A DNA stretch of 64,000 bases from Pseudomonadota bacterium. GTDB lineage: Bacteria > Pseudomonadota > Gammaproteobacteria > Xanthomonadales > Ahniellaceae. Numbering within the stretch: the first letter of the stretch is position 1; every line of letters begins with the position of its first letter. Below the pieces are notes generated by a model. It made no database searches. It was not told the DNA's origin and saw nothing but the letters and a program-made list of their open reading frames with translations. Both the position numbers and the translations under genes were made by a program. Below are positions 47,282 to 57,215 of this stretch, in pieces. The stretch covers positions 184,955 to 248,954 of the forward strand of contig JALHNO010000003.1 of assembly GCA_022843465.1 (NCBI GenBank), written 5' to 3'.

Positions 47282-48919
47282 ATGCAATGGTTCCTCGATC
47301 TATCGACCCGAAGCAAGCTGGTGATCAGCTTTGCGGCCATGATCGCCTTGCTGATCGGCGTAAGCCTGGCCGGTTACCGTGGCGTCGCGGGCCTGCGCGC
47401 GGTGCAGGATGCGCTGCGCCAGCAAGAGTTTGCGACCGTGCTGGAGCTCAAGGATGTGCGCAGCCACCAGAATGCCATCCGCGCCAATGTCCTGATGCTG
47501 ATGCTGACCACCGATCCTGCTCAGCGTGAGGCCCTGCTGGCGGATACTGCGCTACGCGCAAAAGACAATGCGGCGTACATGCAGAGCCTGTTCCTCCGCA
47601 ACCGCGACGATCCTCAGCGGATGGCGCAGTTGAGAGCTTTCGAGGAGGTCCGTCTGGCCTTCGCCAGAACACGGGAGCAGGAGCTATTTCCCCTGGTACT
47701 GAAGGGTGATGTCGAGCAGGCGCGGAGCCTGGTGGGCGGAGTGCAGGAGGAACGCAACCAGCGCATGTCCGAGATCGCAGAGGCACTGGTTGCCGATAGT
47801 GAGGTCGCCGCTGCCTCGGCGGTCGCAGCATCACAGCGGCTGGCGGAGCAAACCCAGCGTTATCTGATTCTGAGTGCGGTCGTGGCACTGCTGCTCGGAC
47901 TTGGGCTGACCCTGTTGCTCAGCAAGCTGCTGGCGTCTCCGCTCAGTTCGCTCACTACCCTGGCCGAACGCACCGCCGAAGGCGACCTGACCGGTGCGCC
48001 GCCGGCGCGGGTACGGCGCGATGAGGCGGGTCGTCTGGAGCAGGCCATTGGGCGCATGCTGGCCAGTCTGCGCGCGGTATTGCAGGAACTGGGCGACGGT
48101 ATCCAAGTGCTCGCCACCGCTGCCGTCGAGATCAGCGCTTCTACCAGCCAGGTGGCTGCCGGGTCCTCGGAAACCGCGGCCGCAGTCGCGCAAACGGCGA
48201 CGACAGTAGAACAGCTCAAGCAGACTGCCCAATTGTCGGCGCAGAAGGCGAGGATGGTTTCGGACACTGCCCAGCGCACACTGCAGATATCGCAGGACGG
48301 ACGTGCCGCCACCCAGGAGTCGATGGAGGCGATGCAGCGCATCCAGGACGAAATGGCCAGTATGGCCGAGCATATGCTGCGGCTGTCCGAGCAGGGCAAT
48401 GCCATTGGCGACATCATCACCACGGTCGACGAGCTTGCTGAGCAATCCAATCTGCTGGCGGTGAATGCAGCGATCGAGGCTGCTCGTGCGGGCGATCAGG
48501 GCAAGGGATTCTCGGTGGTGGCGCAGGAAGTGAAGAGCCTGGCCGAGCAGTCGAAACAGGCGACTGCCCAGGTCCGGCGCATTCTCGGCGAGTTGCAAAA
48601 GGCGACAGCGAGTGCGGCGCTGGCGACCGAACAGGGCAATCGAGCGGTCGACACTGGAGCGCGCTGCTCTCTGGCCGTGGGCGAGACCATCACGCTCCTC
48701 AGCGAAAGCATCGCCGAGGCGGCCCAGGCAGCCGTGCAGATATCGGCCTCCGCGCAGCAACAAATGATCGGAATGGATCAGGTCTCGCTGGCCATCCAGA
48801 ATATCAATCAGGCGAGCATGCAAAACGTGGCAAGTACCCGGCAGTCCGAGACAGCGGCGCAGAATCTGCAGGGGCTGGGCGGCAAACTGAAGCGGCGCGT
48901 GGAGGGATTCCGTGTCTGA
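47282..48919 (+). CDS. Methyl-accepting chemotaxis protein, receptor of the operon
   Basis: The 545-residue protein has a membrane helix at about 13-35, a periplasmic four-helix-bundle-like domain (40-185), a second membrane helix (190-212), a HAMP domain and a long cytoplasmic signalling coiled coil. The hairpin tip reads [20 protein letters not shown], which contacts CheW and CheA. The C-terminus lacks an NWETF-type tether for CheR/CheB. AAGGAGG stands four bases before the ATG. In WspA the receptor gene comes first; here it is fourth. Confidence 0.92.
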   Translation: MQWFLDLSTRSKLVISFAAMIALLIGVSLAGYRGVAGLRAVQDALRQQEFATVLELKDVRSHQNAIRANVLMLMLTTDPAQREALLADTALRAKDNAAYMQSLFLRNRDDPQRMAQLRAFEEVRLAFARTREQELFPLVLKGDVEQARSLVGGVQEERNQRMSEIAEALVADSEVAAASAVAASQRLAEQTQRYLILSAVVALLLGLGLTLLLSKLLASPLSSLTTLAERTAEGDLTGAPPARVRRDEAGRLEQAIGRMLASLRAVLQELGDGIQVLATAAVEISASTSQVAAGSSETAAAVAQTATTVEQLKQTAQLSAQKARMVSDTAQRTLQISQDGRAATQESMEAMQRIQDEMASMAEHMLRLSEQGNAIGDIITTVDELAEQSNLLAVNAAIEAARAGDQGKGFSVVAQEVKSLAEQSKQATAQVRRILGELQKATASAALATEQGNRAVDTGARCSLAVGETITLLSESIAEAAQAAVQISASAQQQMIGMDQVSLAIQNINQASMQNVASTRQSETAAQNLQGLGGKLKRRVEGFRV

Positions 48920-48986
48920 GCGGCAACATCGAGAGCAGGCTTCTGCAGCTACGGCCGCGATCACACGTCGATGGACGCACGGCTGA

Positions 48987-51305
48987 ATGGAAAGGCGTGG
49001 CGGCGATCTCCAGCAGCGACTATTGACCATCTTCCGGGTGGAGGCGGAGGAGCATCTGCGCGAACTCGCGAAGGAGTTGCAGGATTTGGAATCCGGTCGC
49101 GAAGGAAGCGAGCGCCTTGAAACCGTGTTTCGAGCCATGCACAGCCTCAAGGGTGCGGCGCGCGCAGTTTCATTGCAGGAATTCGAGCGACTGGCACACG
49201 GAGCCGAAAACCTGCTTTCGGCAATGCGGCGCAAACTGGTGCCGCCTGATCATGCTGCGATCGCCGCGCTGATTGCCGTGGTCGATGCCTTGCAGCGGCA
49301 GGTTGCAACCATTTTCGACGCCAATGCGGCACCCGGGCCGGCGGTGGCCGCCCTGCTCCAGCGCATCGATGGATTGATGAGTCCTGAGCGTGCCACGAGT
49401 ACACCGACGCAAGCGCCGGCCGTTGCGAGTACGGGCGACCGCGAGGAAACGGAGCAGGCACCCGAAGCAACTGCCGAGCAACCAGAGCCCGTAGTTTCCT
49501 CGACCGCTGCGGCGTCCTTCGTACGGGTGGCAACCACGACCCTCGATGCGCTCTGGGCCGGGACCGATGCCTTTGTCTCTGCGCGTCTGGTGGCTGATCA
49601 GAGGCTCCAGGAGATTCAGCAACTCTGCGAAGTTGCGGCCGCATGGCGTAGCCAGCGCCAGCGTCAACGTCAACGCGTCGCATTCCGGCGAGGAAGCTCA
49701 CAGCGGCCTGCCAGACGCGCCGCCGGCAGTGCAGAGCCTGCCAGCATGTCCGGCGACGGTGGTTCCTCGCAGCGCTCCGCGATCGAAGAAGAGCATTATC
49801 TCAATGACGTTTCCGCGCGACTCGCCGCGCTGCAGCGATCGCTGCGGACCGATCAGCGCCATCTGTCCGGAATGATCGAGGCGCTGCGGGAAGGGATGAA
49901 GGACTGCCTTATGCAGCCGATTTCCGTGCTGATCGATGGCCTGCCATCTGTAGTGCGTGAGCTCGCGCGCAGCGAAGGCAAGGAGGTCAGATTGCTCAGT
50001 CAGGGCGGTGATTTTCAGGTGGATCGTCGCGTTGTGGATGGCCTGCGTACGCCCCTGATGCATCTGCTCAGAAACGCCGTGCACCATGGGATCGAATCGG
50101 GGGCAGCACGTCGCGCGACTGGCAAGGACGAGCAGGGCACCGTGCGCCTCGTCGCCAGTGCCGGCGCGTCCGCGACCCTTGAATTGCTGGTTGAAGACGA
50201 TGGCGCGGGTGTGGCACAGGCGGAGGTGCTGGCTGCGGCGCAGCGCATGCGCCAGCTACCGCAGGCAGCGGACTGTTCTGCAGCCTCGGCGCTCTCGCTG
50301 ATTTTCGAATCGGGCATTTCAACCAGTGATTCGATTGGACGCATTTCCGGTCGCGGCTTGGGTCTGGCCATCGCAAGGGAGAAGATCGAGCAGTTGGGTG
50401 GCTCGATCCAGGTCCGCTCGGAACCAGGGATGGGCTGCAGTTTCCATATCCAGGTTCCGCTGACACTGGCCAATTTTCGCGGCGTACTGGTGCGCACGGC
50501 CGGGCGCTTGTTCATCCTGCCGACTGCGCAGGTGCGCCGCTGTCTGCGTGTTGATGGTGCCCAGATCACCCAGATCGAGGGTCGGCTGACCGTCGAGTGG
50601 ATGCAGCGGGTGCTGTCTCTGCATGCGCTGTCGGAATTGCTCGGACTGCCAGCGTCGCGTCACCCGTTGTGCAAAGCCGGGACATCGCGCCTGCTCGTGC
50701 TGTTGCAGGCAGCCGAGATGCCCATGGTCGCCTTCGAAGTCGATGAGGTCATTGCCGAGCAGGAAGTGCTGCTCAAACTTCTGGCCTGGCCGCTCCAGCG
50801 ACTGCCCCATGTGATGGGTGCGACCCTGCTCGGCGATGGTCAGTGGGTGCCTGTACTGCACCCGGCCGATCTGGTGCGCGCGGCGAACGGTGCGATACGC
50901 ACGCTGTCCATGCGGACGGACCAGGATCTTGATCCAGCGCGCGTACCGACAATTCTGGTTGTCGAGGATTCGTACACCGCGCGCGCCATGTTGCAGGCTG
51001 TGCTTGAATCCGCCGGGTATCAGGTGCTGACCGCAGTGGACGGCGTGGACGCGCTCCAGCGGTTGGCGTCAGTAGAGGTCGATGTCCTGGTGTCCGATGT
51101 CGAGATGCCGCGCCTGAATGGCTTCGATCTCAGCGTGCAGGTGCGCCACACGCCTGGGCTGGAGCACCTGCCCATCATTCTGGTCACTGCGCTGGAGTCT
51201 CCCGAACAGCGCGCTCGCGGTGCCGAGGTCGGTGCCAATGCATATCTCGTGAAGAGCAGCTTCGATGACCGAAACCTGCTGGACACCGTGGCGGCACTGC
51301 TATGA
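48987..51305 (+). CDS. CheA-type histidine kinase with C-terminal receiver, WspE-like
   Basis: The 772-residue protein has an Hpt domain with H52 in AMHSLKGAAR, an Ala/Glu/Arg-rich linker, a dimerisation helix pair, an ATPase domain (LMHLLRNAVHHGIE, RISGRGLGLAIAREKIE), a CheW-like domain (FRGVLVRTAGRLFILP) and a fused receiver with D704 in LVSDVEMPRL. No P2 CheY-docking domain is seen. This is the WspE/FrzE layout. H52 would pass phosphate to its own receiver, to CheB and probably to the receiver of the last gene. An in-frame stop lies directly before the ATG, which fixes the start. Confidence 0.92.
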   Translation: MERRGGDLQQRLLTIFRVEAEEHLRELAKELQDLESGREGSERLETVFRAMHSLKGAARAVSLQEFERLAHGAENLLSAMRRKLVPPDHAAIAALIAVVDALQRQVATIFDANAAPGPAVAALLQRIDGLMSPERATSTPTQAPAVASTGDREETEQAPEATAEQPEPVVSSTAAASFVRVATTTLDALWAGTDAFVSARLVADQRLQEIQQLCEVAAAWRSQRQRQRQRVAFRRGSSQRPARRAAGSAEPASMSGDGGSSQRSAIEEEHYLNDVSARLAALQRSLRTDQRHLSGMIEALREGMKDCLMQPISVLIDGLPSVVRELARSEGKEVRLLSQGGDFQVDRRVVDGLRTPLMHLLRNAVHHGIESGAARRATGKDEQGTVRLVASAGASATLELLVEDDGAGVAQAEVLAAAQRMRQLPQAADCSAASALSLIFESGISTSDSIGRISGRGLGLAIAREKIEQLGGSIQVRSEPGMGCSFHIQVPLTLANFRGVLVRTAGRLFILPTAQVRRCLRVDGAQITQIEGRLTVEWMQRVLSLHALSELLGLPASRHPLCKAGTSRLLVLLQAAEMPMVAFEVDEVIAEQEVLLKLLAWPLQRLPHVMGATLLGDGQWVPVLHPADLVRAANGAIRTLSMRTDQDLDPARVPTILVVEDSYTARAMLQAVLESAGYQVLTAVDGVDALQRLASVEVDVLVSDVEMPRLNGFDLSVQVRHTPGLEHLPIILVTALESPEQRARGAEVGANAYLVKSSFDDRNLLDTVAALL

Positions 51306-52390
51306 ACCAAGCGCAGGCACGCGGGCGAATCAGGGTAATGGTGGTCGATGACTCCGCGATCGTACGCGAACTGCTGACGCACCTGCTTGGCTGCGATCCC
51401 GGCATCCAGTTGGTCGGGGTGGCCGGCAATGGCCGTGATGCGGTACGGATCGCGGCGCTGTGCCGGCCCGAGGTCATCACCATGGACTTCCACATGCCGG
51501 CGATGAACGGTCTCGATGCAACCCGTCAGATCATGCAGACCTGCCCGGTACCGATCGTCATCGTCGCTGGAAGTTCGGTTCGCGGGGAGCGCAACGCAGC
51601 TTTCCAGTTGTTCGAGGCCGGCGCCCTGGCGATTGTCGACAAGCCGCCCGGGCCGGAACATCCAGGCCATGCTGCGGCCGCGCGCCACTTCGTGCAGACA
51701 GTCAAGCTGATGTCCGAGGTGCGTGTGCTGAGGTTCTGGCCGAAGTCGTCGGTATCCGCACTACAGACCCCGAAACGCCCGGGGCGCGCAACGCCCGCTG
51801 GCCGGCCAAAGCTGGTCGCAGTGGGGGCCTCCACGGGTGGGCCCCTGGTGCTGAAGAATCTGTTGACCCGCCTGGGGGCCGGGTTTCCACTTCCGGTGGT
51901 CATTGTCCAGCACATAGCCAGCGGGTTTGCCCAGGGGTTCGCGGAATGGCTGTCGCAGGCCTCCGGCTTTCCGGTGGAGCTGATGGTGCATGGCATGTCC
52001 CTGCGACCGGGGCACGCCTACGTTGCACCCGACCATCGCCACGTACGCATCACCGCCGAGCTTGGTATTGAACTGTACGAGGGCGCTGCCCTGCACGGTC
52101 ACAGTCCGTCGATAACGAAGTTGTTCCGCTCGGTTGCCGTGGCTCTGGGCAGTCAAGGCATTGGCATCCTGCTGTCGGGCATGGGCCGTGACGGGGCTGA
52201 TGGCTTGCTGGCGATGCGCCAGAGCGGGGCATGCACCGTGGTGCAGCAGCCCGAGAGTTGTGTTGTCGACAGCATGCCGGCAGAGGCATTGCTGCTGGAT
52301 GCGGCGCTGCACGTCCTTCCCCCCGACGACATGGCGGTGCTGCTGCGCTCGTTGTCCGATTGCATGCGAGAAAACCATGACGATAGCTGA
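51302..52390 (+). CDS. CheB receptor methylesterase with receiver domain, WspF-like
   Basis: The 362-residue protein has an N-terminal receiver (D62 in ITMDFHMPAMNG) and a C-terminal methylesterase with the triad S177 in GASTGGP, H204 in IVQHI and D297 in GMGRDGADG. Phosphorylated CheB removes methyl groups from the receptor and resets the signal. The ATG overlaps the cheA stop (ATGA), and the end overlaps the next gene by 14 bases. Confidence 0.94.
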   Translation: MNQAQARGRIRVMVVDDSAIVRELLTHLLGCDPGIQLVGVAGNGRDAVRIAALCRPEVITMDFHMPAMNGLDATRQIMQTCPVPIVIVAGSSVRGERNAAFQLFEAGALAIVDKPPGPEHPGHAAAARHFVQTVKLMSEVRVLRFWPKSSVSALQTPKRPGRATPAGRPKLVAVGASTGGPLVLKNLLTRLGAGFPLPVVIVQHIASGFAQGFAEWLSQASGFPVELMVHGMSLRPGHAYVAPDHRHVRITAELGIELYEGAALHGHSPSITKLFRSVAVALGSQGIGILLSGMGRDGADGLLAMRQSGACTVVQQPESCVVDSMPAEALLLDAALHVLPPDDMAVLLRSLSDCMRENHDDS

Positions 52391-54629
52391 CCACTACACG
52401 CCGCGCGACGCGGAAATCCTGATTGCCGAGGACAGCGCAACCCAGGCGGAATTGCTGCGCTATATCCTGGAAGAACGTGATTATCCGGTCGTCAGTGCCA
52501 GCAACGGACAACAGGCACTGCGGGCGGCGCGCGCGCGCAAGCCGGCCCTGATCATCAGCGACATCGTGATGCCCGAAATGGATGGGTATGCCCTGTGCAG
52601 GGCGGTCAAGAGTGACCCGGAGTTGCGTGACATACCCGTCATCCTGGTGACCACGCTGTCCAATTCCGAAGATGTCGTGCACGGGCTCGAATGCGGCGCC
52701 GACAACTTCATCCGCAAGCCTTACGAAGCGCAGTATCTGCTGGCCAGGGTCGAGCAGATGCTGACAACGTACGCACTGCGCCGCGGGCGGAATCCCGCTG
52801 CCGGTGTCGAGATCGACGTCGGCGGACGACGGCATTTCATCAGTGCTGATCGCCAGCAGATACTCGACCTTTTGATCTCGACCTATGAGCAGGCGATCCA
52901 CATCAACTCGGAGTTGAACAGCAAGCAGGGGGCGCTGGATGCGTCCACCCAGATGCTGCTTGGCCTGTACCGGTTCTCCGAAGGGCTCAATCGCGCCGTC
53001 GGCGTCAGGGAGGTCGCAGCGGTTGCGCTCGACCGCGCATTGGAGCTGCCTGGTGTTGCCTCGTGCTGGCTGTTTCTGCGCGGAATCCACGGCGAAGTGC
53101 GACTGGTCGACTCACGCAATCTGCCGGATGAGCTGGCTGCGGATGCTGCTATGGCAGGCAACTGCCACTGCCTCGAACAGTTGGCCGAGGGAAGTCTGGA
53201 TACGGCCGTCAATATCCAGCGTTGCGACCGCCTGGCCCGCTGCGCGCGTCAGCCGACAGACCCCGCCTGCCATGCCAGCGTACCCCTGCGCAAGGGCGAA
53301 CGCCGGCTTGGCGTGATGAATCTGATCGCCGATTCACCCGGGCCGTTCGGCCCGCAGACCCTCTCGGTCTTGCAGGGTGTCGGACACCAGATTGCCGCCG
53401 CACTCGATCGTGCCAGTCTGCACGAGGAACTCGAACTGATGGTCGCTCAGCGTACAGCGTCCCTGTCTGCCGAAGTGCGCGCACGAAAGCAGGCCGAGAG
53501 CCAGTTGCGCCAGGCCAACGAACTGCTCGCCGCGACGCAGTCGGTCGGTCACGTTGGCGGCTGGGAGTGGGATCTCGACAGGGAATTCGTTCACTGGACC
53601 GCCGAGCTCTATCGATTGCTCGATACCGAGCCCGAGCGCTACACGCCGACACTGGACAATCGATCAGACTTTATGACCGCGGATGCCTGGGCCGAACTGC
53701 AGCGGGCGTTTGCCGACTCTGCGGCTGGCGAGGGATTCGATGTCGAACTGGAGATGCGTACCGCAACTGGCCGCAGCATATGGGCGCGCGTCCAGGGCCG
53801 GGTGCGCTGGCGCGACGGTGAACTGGTGCATTGCGTTGCGGCGCTGCAGGACATCAGTGAACGTCGCCGCACCGAGGCCGTGCTCAAGAAGACCCTGGAA
53901 GATCTCAGTGCGCGCAATGTCGAGTTGCGTGACTTCGCTTTTGTCGCATCACACGACCTGCAGGAGCCGCTTCGCAAGATACGTACCTTCTGCGATCGAC
54001 TGCTGATCCGCTGTGGCCACCTTATTGATGAGACAGCACACGACTATCTGGCGCGCAGCATGCGCGCTACCGAGCGCATGCAGGCGCTGATCGACGACCT
54101 GCTTGCGTACTCGCACCTGGACGCGTACGCCCGGAGCTTCGCGCTGGTTGATCTCGATGTGGTGGTCCGTCAGGTGGTCGACGATCTTGAAACCCGGATC
54201 GAGAGCAGCGGAGGCCAGGTCGTGGTCGGCGTGCTGCCTACGCTGGAGGGCGATGCCACACAACTCGGTCAGGTGTTCCAGAATCTGATCGCCAACGCGC
54301 TCAAGTTCTGTCCACCCGAGCGCACTCCGGTGGTCGAGCTTTCAGCTACCCGACAAGTGCAGGAAGGTCTGGAGCCGCACTGGATCATCCGCGTCGATGA
54401 CAATGGGATCGGTTTCGCTGAACAACATGTTGAGCGGATCTTTGCTCCGTTTCAGCGATTGCACGGTGTCGGAGAGTACGCGGGCACCGGATTCGGACTG
54501 ACGATCGTGCGACGTATCATCAGCCGACATCACGGTCAGGTGCATGCCGAGGGGCGGCCGGGTGAAGGTGCCAGTTTCATCATCACCTTGCCGGAGCGGC
54601 AGCCCAGGCCCCAATCGGGCATCGGGTAG
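52377..54629 (+). CDS. Soluble REC-GAF-PAS histidine kinase, probable output of the chemosensory operon
   Basis: The 750-residue protein starts with a receiver (D62 in LIISDIVMPEMDG, conserved K in FIRKPYE). A GAF domain (about 190-345) carries a run of cysteines: C263-H-C265, C283, C289, C298-H. A PAS domain (387-490), a HisKA with H526 in ASHDLQEPLRKI, and an ATPase domain (LIANALKF, VDDNGIGF, GTGFGLTIVRRI) follow. There is no membrane segment. The HDLQEPLR box is of the phytochrome-kinase type. It replaces the WspR diguanylate cyclase expected at this place. The ATG at 52377 is inside the end of cheB, so translation is coupled. Its own downstream partner is not in the window. Confidence 0.88.
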   Translation: MTIADHYTPRDAEILIAEDSATQAELLRYILEERDYPVVSASNGQQALRAARARKPALIISDIVMPEMDGYALCRAVKSDPELRDIPVILVTTLSNSEDVVHGLECGADNFIRKPYEAQYLLARVEQMLTTYALRRGRNPAAGVEIDVGGRRHFISADRQQILDLLISTYEQAIHINSELNSKQGALDASTQMLLGLYRFSEGLNRAVGVREVAAVALDRALELPGVASCWLFLRGIHGEVRLVDSRNLPDELAADAAMAGNCHCLEQLAEGSLDTAVNIQRCDRLARCARQPTDPACHASVPLRKGERRLGVMNLIADSPGPFGPQTLSVLQGVGHQIAAALDRASLHEELELMVAQRTASLSAEVRARKQAESQLRQANELLAATQSVGHVGGWEWDLDREFVHWTAELYRLLDTEPERYTPTLDNRSDFMTADAWAELQRAFADSAAGEGFDVELEMRTATGRSIWARVQGRVRWRDGELVHCVAALQDISERRRTEAVLKKTLEDLSARNVELRDFAFVASHDLQEPLRKIRTFCDRLLIRCGHLIDETAHDYLARSMRATERMQALIDDLLAYSHLDAYARSFALVDLDVVVRQVVDDLETRIESSGGQVVVGVLPTLEGDATQLGQVFQNLIANALKFCPPERTPVVELSATRQVQEGLEPHWIIRVDDNGIGFAEQHVERIFAPFQRLHGVGEYAGTGFGLTIVRRIISRHHGQVHAEGRPGEGASFIITLPERQPRPQSGIG

Positions 54630-54668
54630 GGTGCACCAGCCTTGCCGACGCCGCGCGACTGCTGCGGA

Positions 54669-56978
54669 TCAGGGATTGTCGATCCTGATCTGGATCGGAT
54701 AGTAGGCGCCCGAAAGTTCGGCGGCGTCGAAATGGTAGGTTTCGTCTCCGTAGCTCGGCACACTCTTCATACCGGACGGCGTGCTCGCCTGAACAAAGAG
54801 GTCATAGTCCCCGTTGGGTATGCCCACAGTTTCCAGATCAAGCCGGTAGCGTCCTTGTGGCGCAGGGGCGTCCACCGCGGTTTCGAGCAGCAGCACGCGT
54901 TCGCCGGGGCCGCTACCGCTACCTGACGGACGCAGGAACACTTCGATCCGCGCTATGCCTGTGGTGCCACCGGCACTCCATAGCTCGGAGCTGACCACAG
55001 GCACATGCATCAATTGCGGTGCCCAGCCCGCCCAACTGCGGTTGCCCACTTCAATGTTCAGAGGAACCAATCCGCTCACATCGATTCGTTCTATCGGGTT
55101 GGCACCCAGATGATGGCTGTCTCCGATGTCGGTACCTGCAATGCGTTGAAAACGCGCGGGAGGGGCGAGTCGAGGCAATTCGGCATGCAAGGGGAAGTGA
55201 TGGATGGACGAAGGCGGCGTATACGCTGGCGCACTACCGGGTGGATAGAGCACCTCGACGTGCACATTCATCAGCCCGCTGTTTTCAGCGAAGAACTGGA
55301 ACACGTTGTTGCCCACCAGCAATGGCGAGGCACCTGCTGTGGTGATGTCGCCCAATTTGATCCTGGCTGTATGCGGGACGCCCCACGCCATCAGATTCGG
55401 ATTCAGCGGCGTGCTGTTGTTGCGTGGCAGGGGCAACAGGTACTGGGCGCTGCCATTGAGTCGGACGAAATCGGTAGGCAGGATATCGAGATTTGAATAG
55501 TCGCCCATCTGGTAGGTCAGCACCAGCCAGGCCTCGGCGGTGACGTTCGATGCCGTGGGATGCAGGTCGTCGGGTATGTTGACGGTGAAGCGCGGAAACT
55601 GGTTGTTGCCGCGCGAGGCCTTCTGGTAGTCGCTGCCCTCGATCCGGGTCACATAGTTGTGCACGACGCGGGAATCGACAACGGGGCCATCGAAGCCGAA
55701 GTTGTCCCAGTGCACGAGGTAATAGGGATTGGCATCCTTTGCCGTGTTGTAGCCGAATCCGACCCAGAGCAACTCGTAGTCGGCGGCGGCGAATGCGTAA
55801 GGTGCGTAACTGGTGTTTATCACGCTGAGTCCATCAACGAAAATCTGCACGCCGTCGGTTCCGACCCGAACGTCGTAGTTTCGGCGGACATTCGACACGA
55901 CCTGGCGTCCGACACTCTCCAGATCAACACTGGCCAGCTGGTGCGCAGCGCCTTGCATATCGATCAGACTGACGCTCAGCGACTGGTGCGCGGCACGCAA
56001 CCGCAGAATCCCGGCTGGAAGTCCGAGCGCGCCTTCCTCATCGAAGAAACTCGCATGACCGGTCAACTCGGAGGCAATCGGATTGAGATCGAGATACCAG
56101 ACCGAGCGCGGGCTCAACGGTGCGTCCATATCGAACACGATGCGGCGGCGCACGCCATGTTCGACGCGCAACTTCTTGCGGAACCTCTGCGCGGTCTGCG
56201 ATTTGTCGCCAGTGTTGTCGACCCGTGTGCCGTTCAGCGTATGCGCGTGATACTGGTCATTGATGAAGAAGAGATTGAAGCGTGGATCGGTCGAGTTGAC
56301 GCTGGCGTTGTTCCAGAGTTTTTCGTCAGCGGCGCCGATCGGCAGATTGAAATCATCGAAATAGGTCAGGGCACTGCGCAACGCGGCGACCCGCGTCCCG
56401 TCGCCGCCGTTGAAGTTCAATTCGACCGAATGGCTGGTGATGGCGCCGAGGGCATTGAGGCGTTCCACCCGAACCGTATAGGGCGTGTCATTGAGCAGCG
56501 GCTGGATCTGCACTCGACGATTGCCGGTAACCAGCCAACGGGCGCCTGGAGGGGGCGCAGCTTTGTTGCTGTGCGCGGTCGTGCGCATCGGTGCGCGCAG
56601 GTGATCCGGGTTCAGGCAGCTGCCACCACCATCATTGCCGGCGATGGCACGGGCCTTCTCCAGCGTGGAGCCAGCCTGAGGCCACCAGGTGACCAGAAAG
56701 CCGGCGTCATCTTCGGGCGATCCGCTCATGACCCAGAACTGGCCCCAGGGACTCTCGGCGTTGTAGTCCATCTCGAGGGTGGCCACGCGGTCGTCGCGCA
56801 GCACGCGCAGCACCGGAGCCGGCTGCAGCGGCGCGCCTTCGAAGCCATCTGAAAACAGGGTCTGGGCGTGCAAGGGAAGGCTGGCAGCTGCACACCAGAC
56901 CAGGGCAAACAGTTGGCAGGCGGAGCGCCAGGGCAATTGCCGGGGCAAATGGGGGCGGGCATGGAGAAAACTGATCAT
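54669..56978 (-). CDS. Secreted protein with concanavalin/LamG-like region, function unknown
   Basis: The 769-residue protein has a signal peptide (hydrophobic QLFALVWCAAASLPLHA) followed by LFSDGFEG, a start common among secreted proteins of this bacterial group. The middle part (about 220-470) is beta-rich with FDDFNLPIGAADEKLWNN, YDVRVGTDGVQIFVDGL and HWDNFGFDGPV, which resembles a lectin-like jelly roll. The C-terminal part looks like tandem beta-sandwich modules ending with an Ig-like domain (IEVFLRPSGSGSG, NGDYDLFVQAS). AGGA precedes the ATG. Likely roles are carbohydrate binding or degradation, but no catalytic motif was recognised. It is divergent from the decarboxylase. Confidence 0.72.
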   Translation of the reverse strand: MISFLHARPHLPRQLPWRSACQLFALVWCAAASLPLHAQTLFSDGFEGAPLQPAPVLRVLRDDRVATLEMDYNAESPWGQFWVMSGSPEDDAGFLVTWWPQAGSTLEKARAIAGNDGGGSCLNPDHLRAPMRTTAHSNKAAPPPGARWLVTGNRRVQIQPLLNDTPYTVRVERLNALGAITSHSVELNFNGGDGTRVAALRSALTYFDDFNLPIGAADEKLWNNASVNSTDPRFNLFFINDQYHAHTLNGTRVDNTGDKSQTAQRFRKKLRVEHGVRRRIVFDMDAPLSPRSVWYLDLNPIASELTGHASFFDEEGALGLPAGILRLRAAHQSLSVSLIDMQGAAHQLASVDLESVGRQVVSNVRRNYDVRVGTDGVQIFVDGLSVINTSYAPYAFAAADYELLWVGFGYNTAKDANPYYLVHWDNFGFDGPVVDSRVVHNYVTRIEGSDYQKASRGNNQFPRFTVNIPDDLHPTASNVTAEAWLVLTYQMGDYSNLDILPTDFVRLNGSAQYLLPLPRNNSTPLNPNLMAWGVPHTARIKLGDITTAGASPLLVGNNVFQFFAENSGLMNVHVEVLYPPGSAPAYTPPSSIHHFPLHAELPRLAPPARFQRIAGTDIGDSHHLGANPIERIDVSGLVPLNIEVGNRSWAGWAPQLMHVPVVSSELWSAGGTTGIARIEVFLRPSGSGSGPGERVLLLETAVDAPAPQGRYRLDLETVGIPNGDYDLFVQASTPSGMKSVPSYGDETYHFDAAELSGAYYPIQIRIDNP

Positions 56979-57215
56979 GATCCGGTTCCTGCGCGGTGCC
57001 GGGCAAGCATGCTCTGGACTTCGCCCAGATACTTCGACCTGTTCGACAGCTTGTGCGGAAGTCGGGGCGAAAGCGTGCGCTGGTGCACAGGACCGCCGCC
57101 GGACAGCTGCTGAATGAGGTTGACCGTCGTCCCGGAACGCATATTGCGGACCCCGAGAATCTCCAGGATGATCCGCGCCAGTCCGTCCCCTCCCTCCAAC
57201 CGGCTTCCCCGCCCA

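Noticed and set aside
52377-54629. Assignment of the last chemosensory gene as WspR
   Set aside because: It has a receiver but no GGDEF domain. HisKA and ATPase motifs are clear instead.
57000-57215. N-terminal extension of the decarboxylase and of the divergent secreted protein
   Set aside because: Both frames can be extended into each other, but signal peptide position and family N-termini place the starts at 56978 and 57216.
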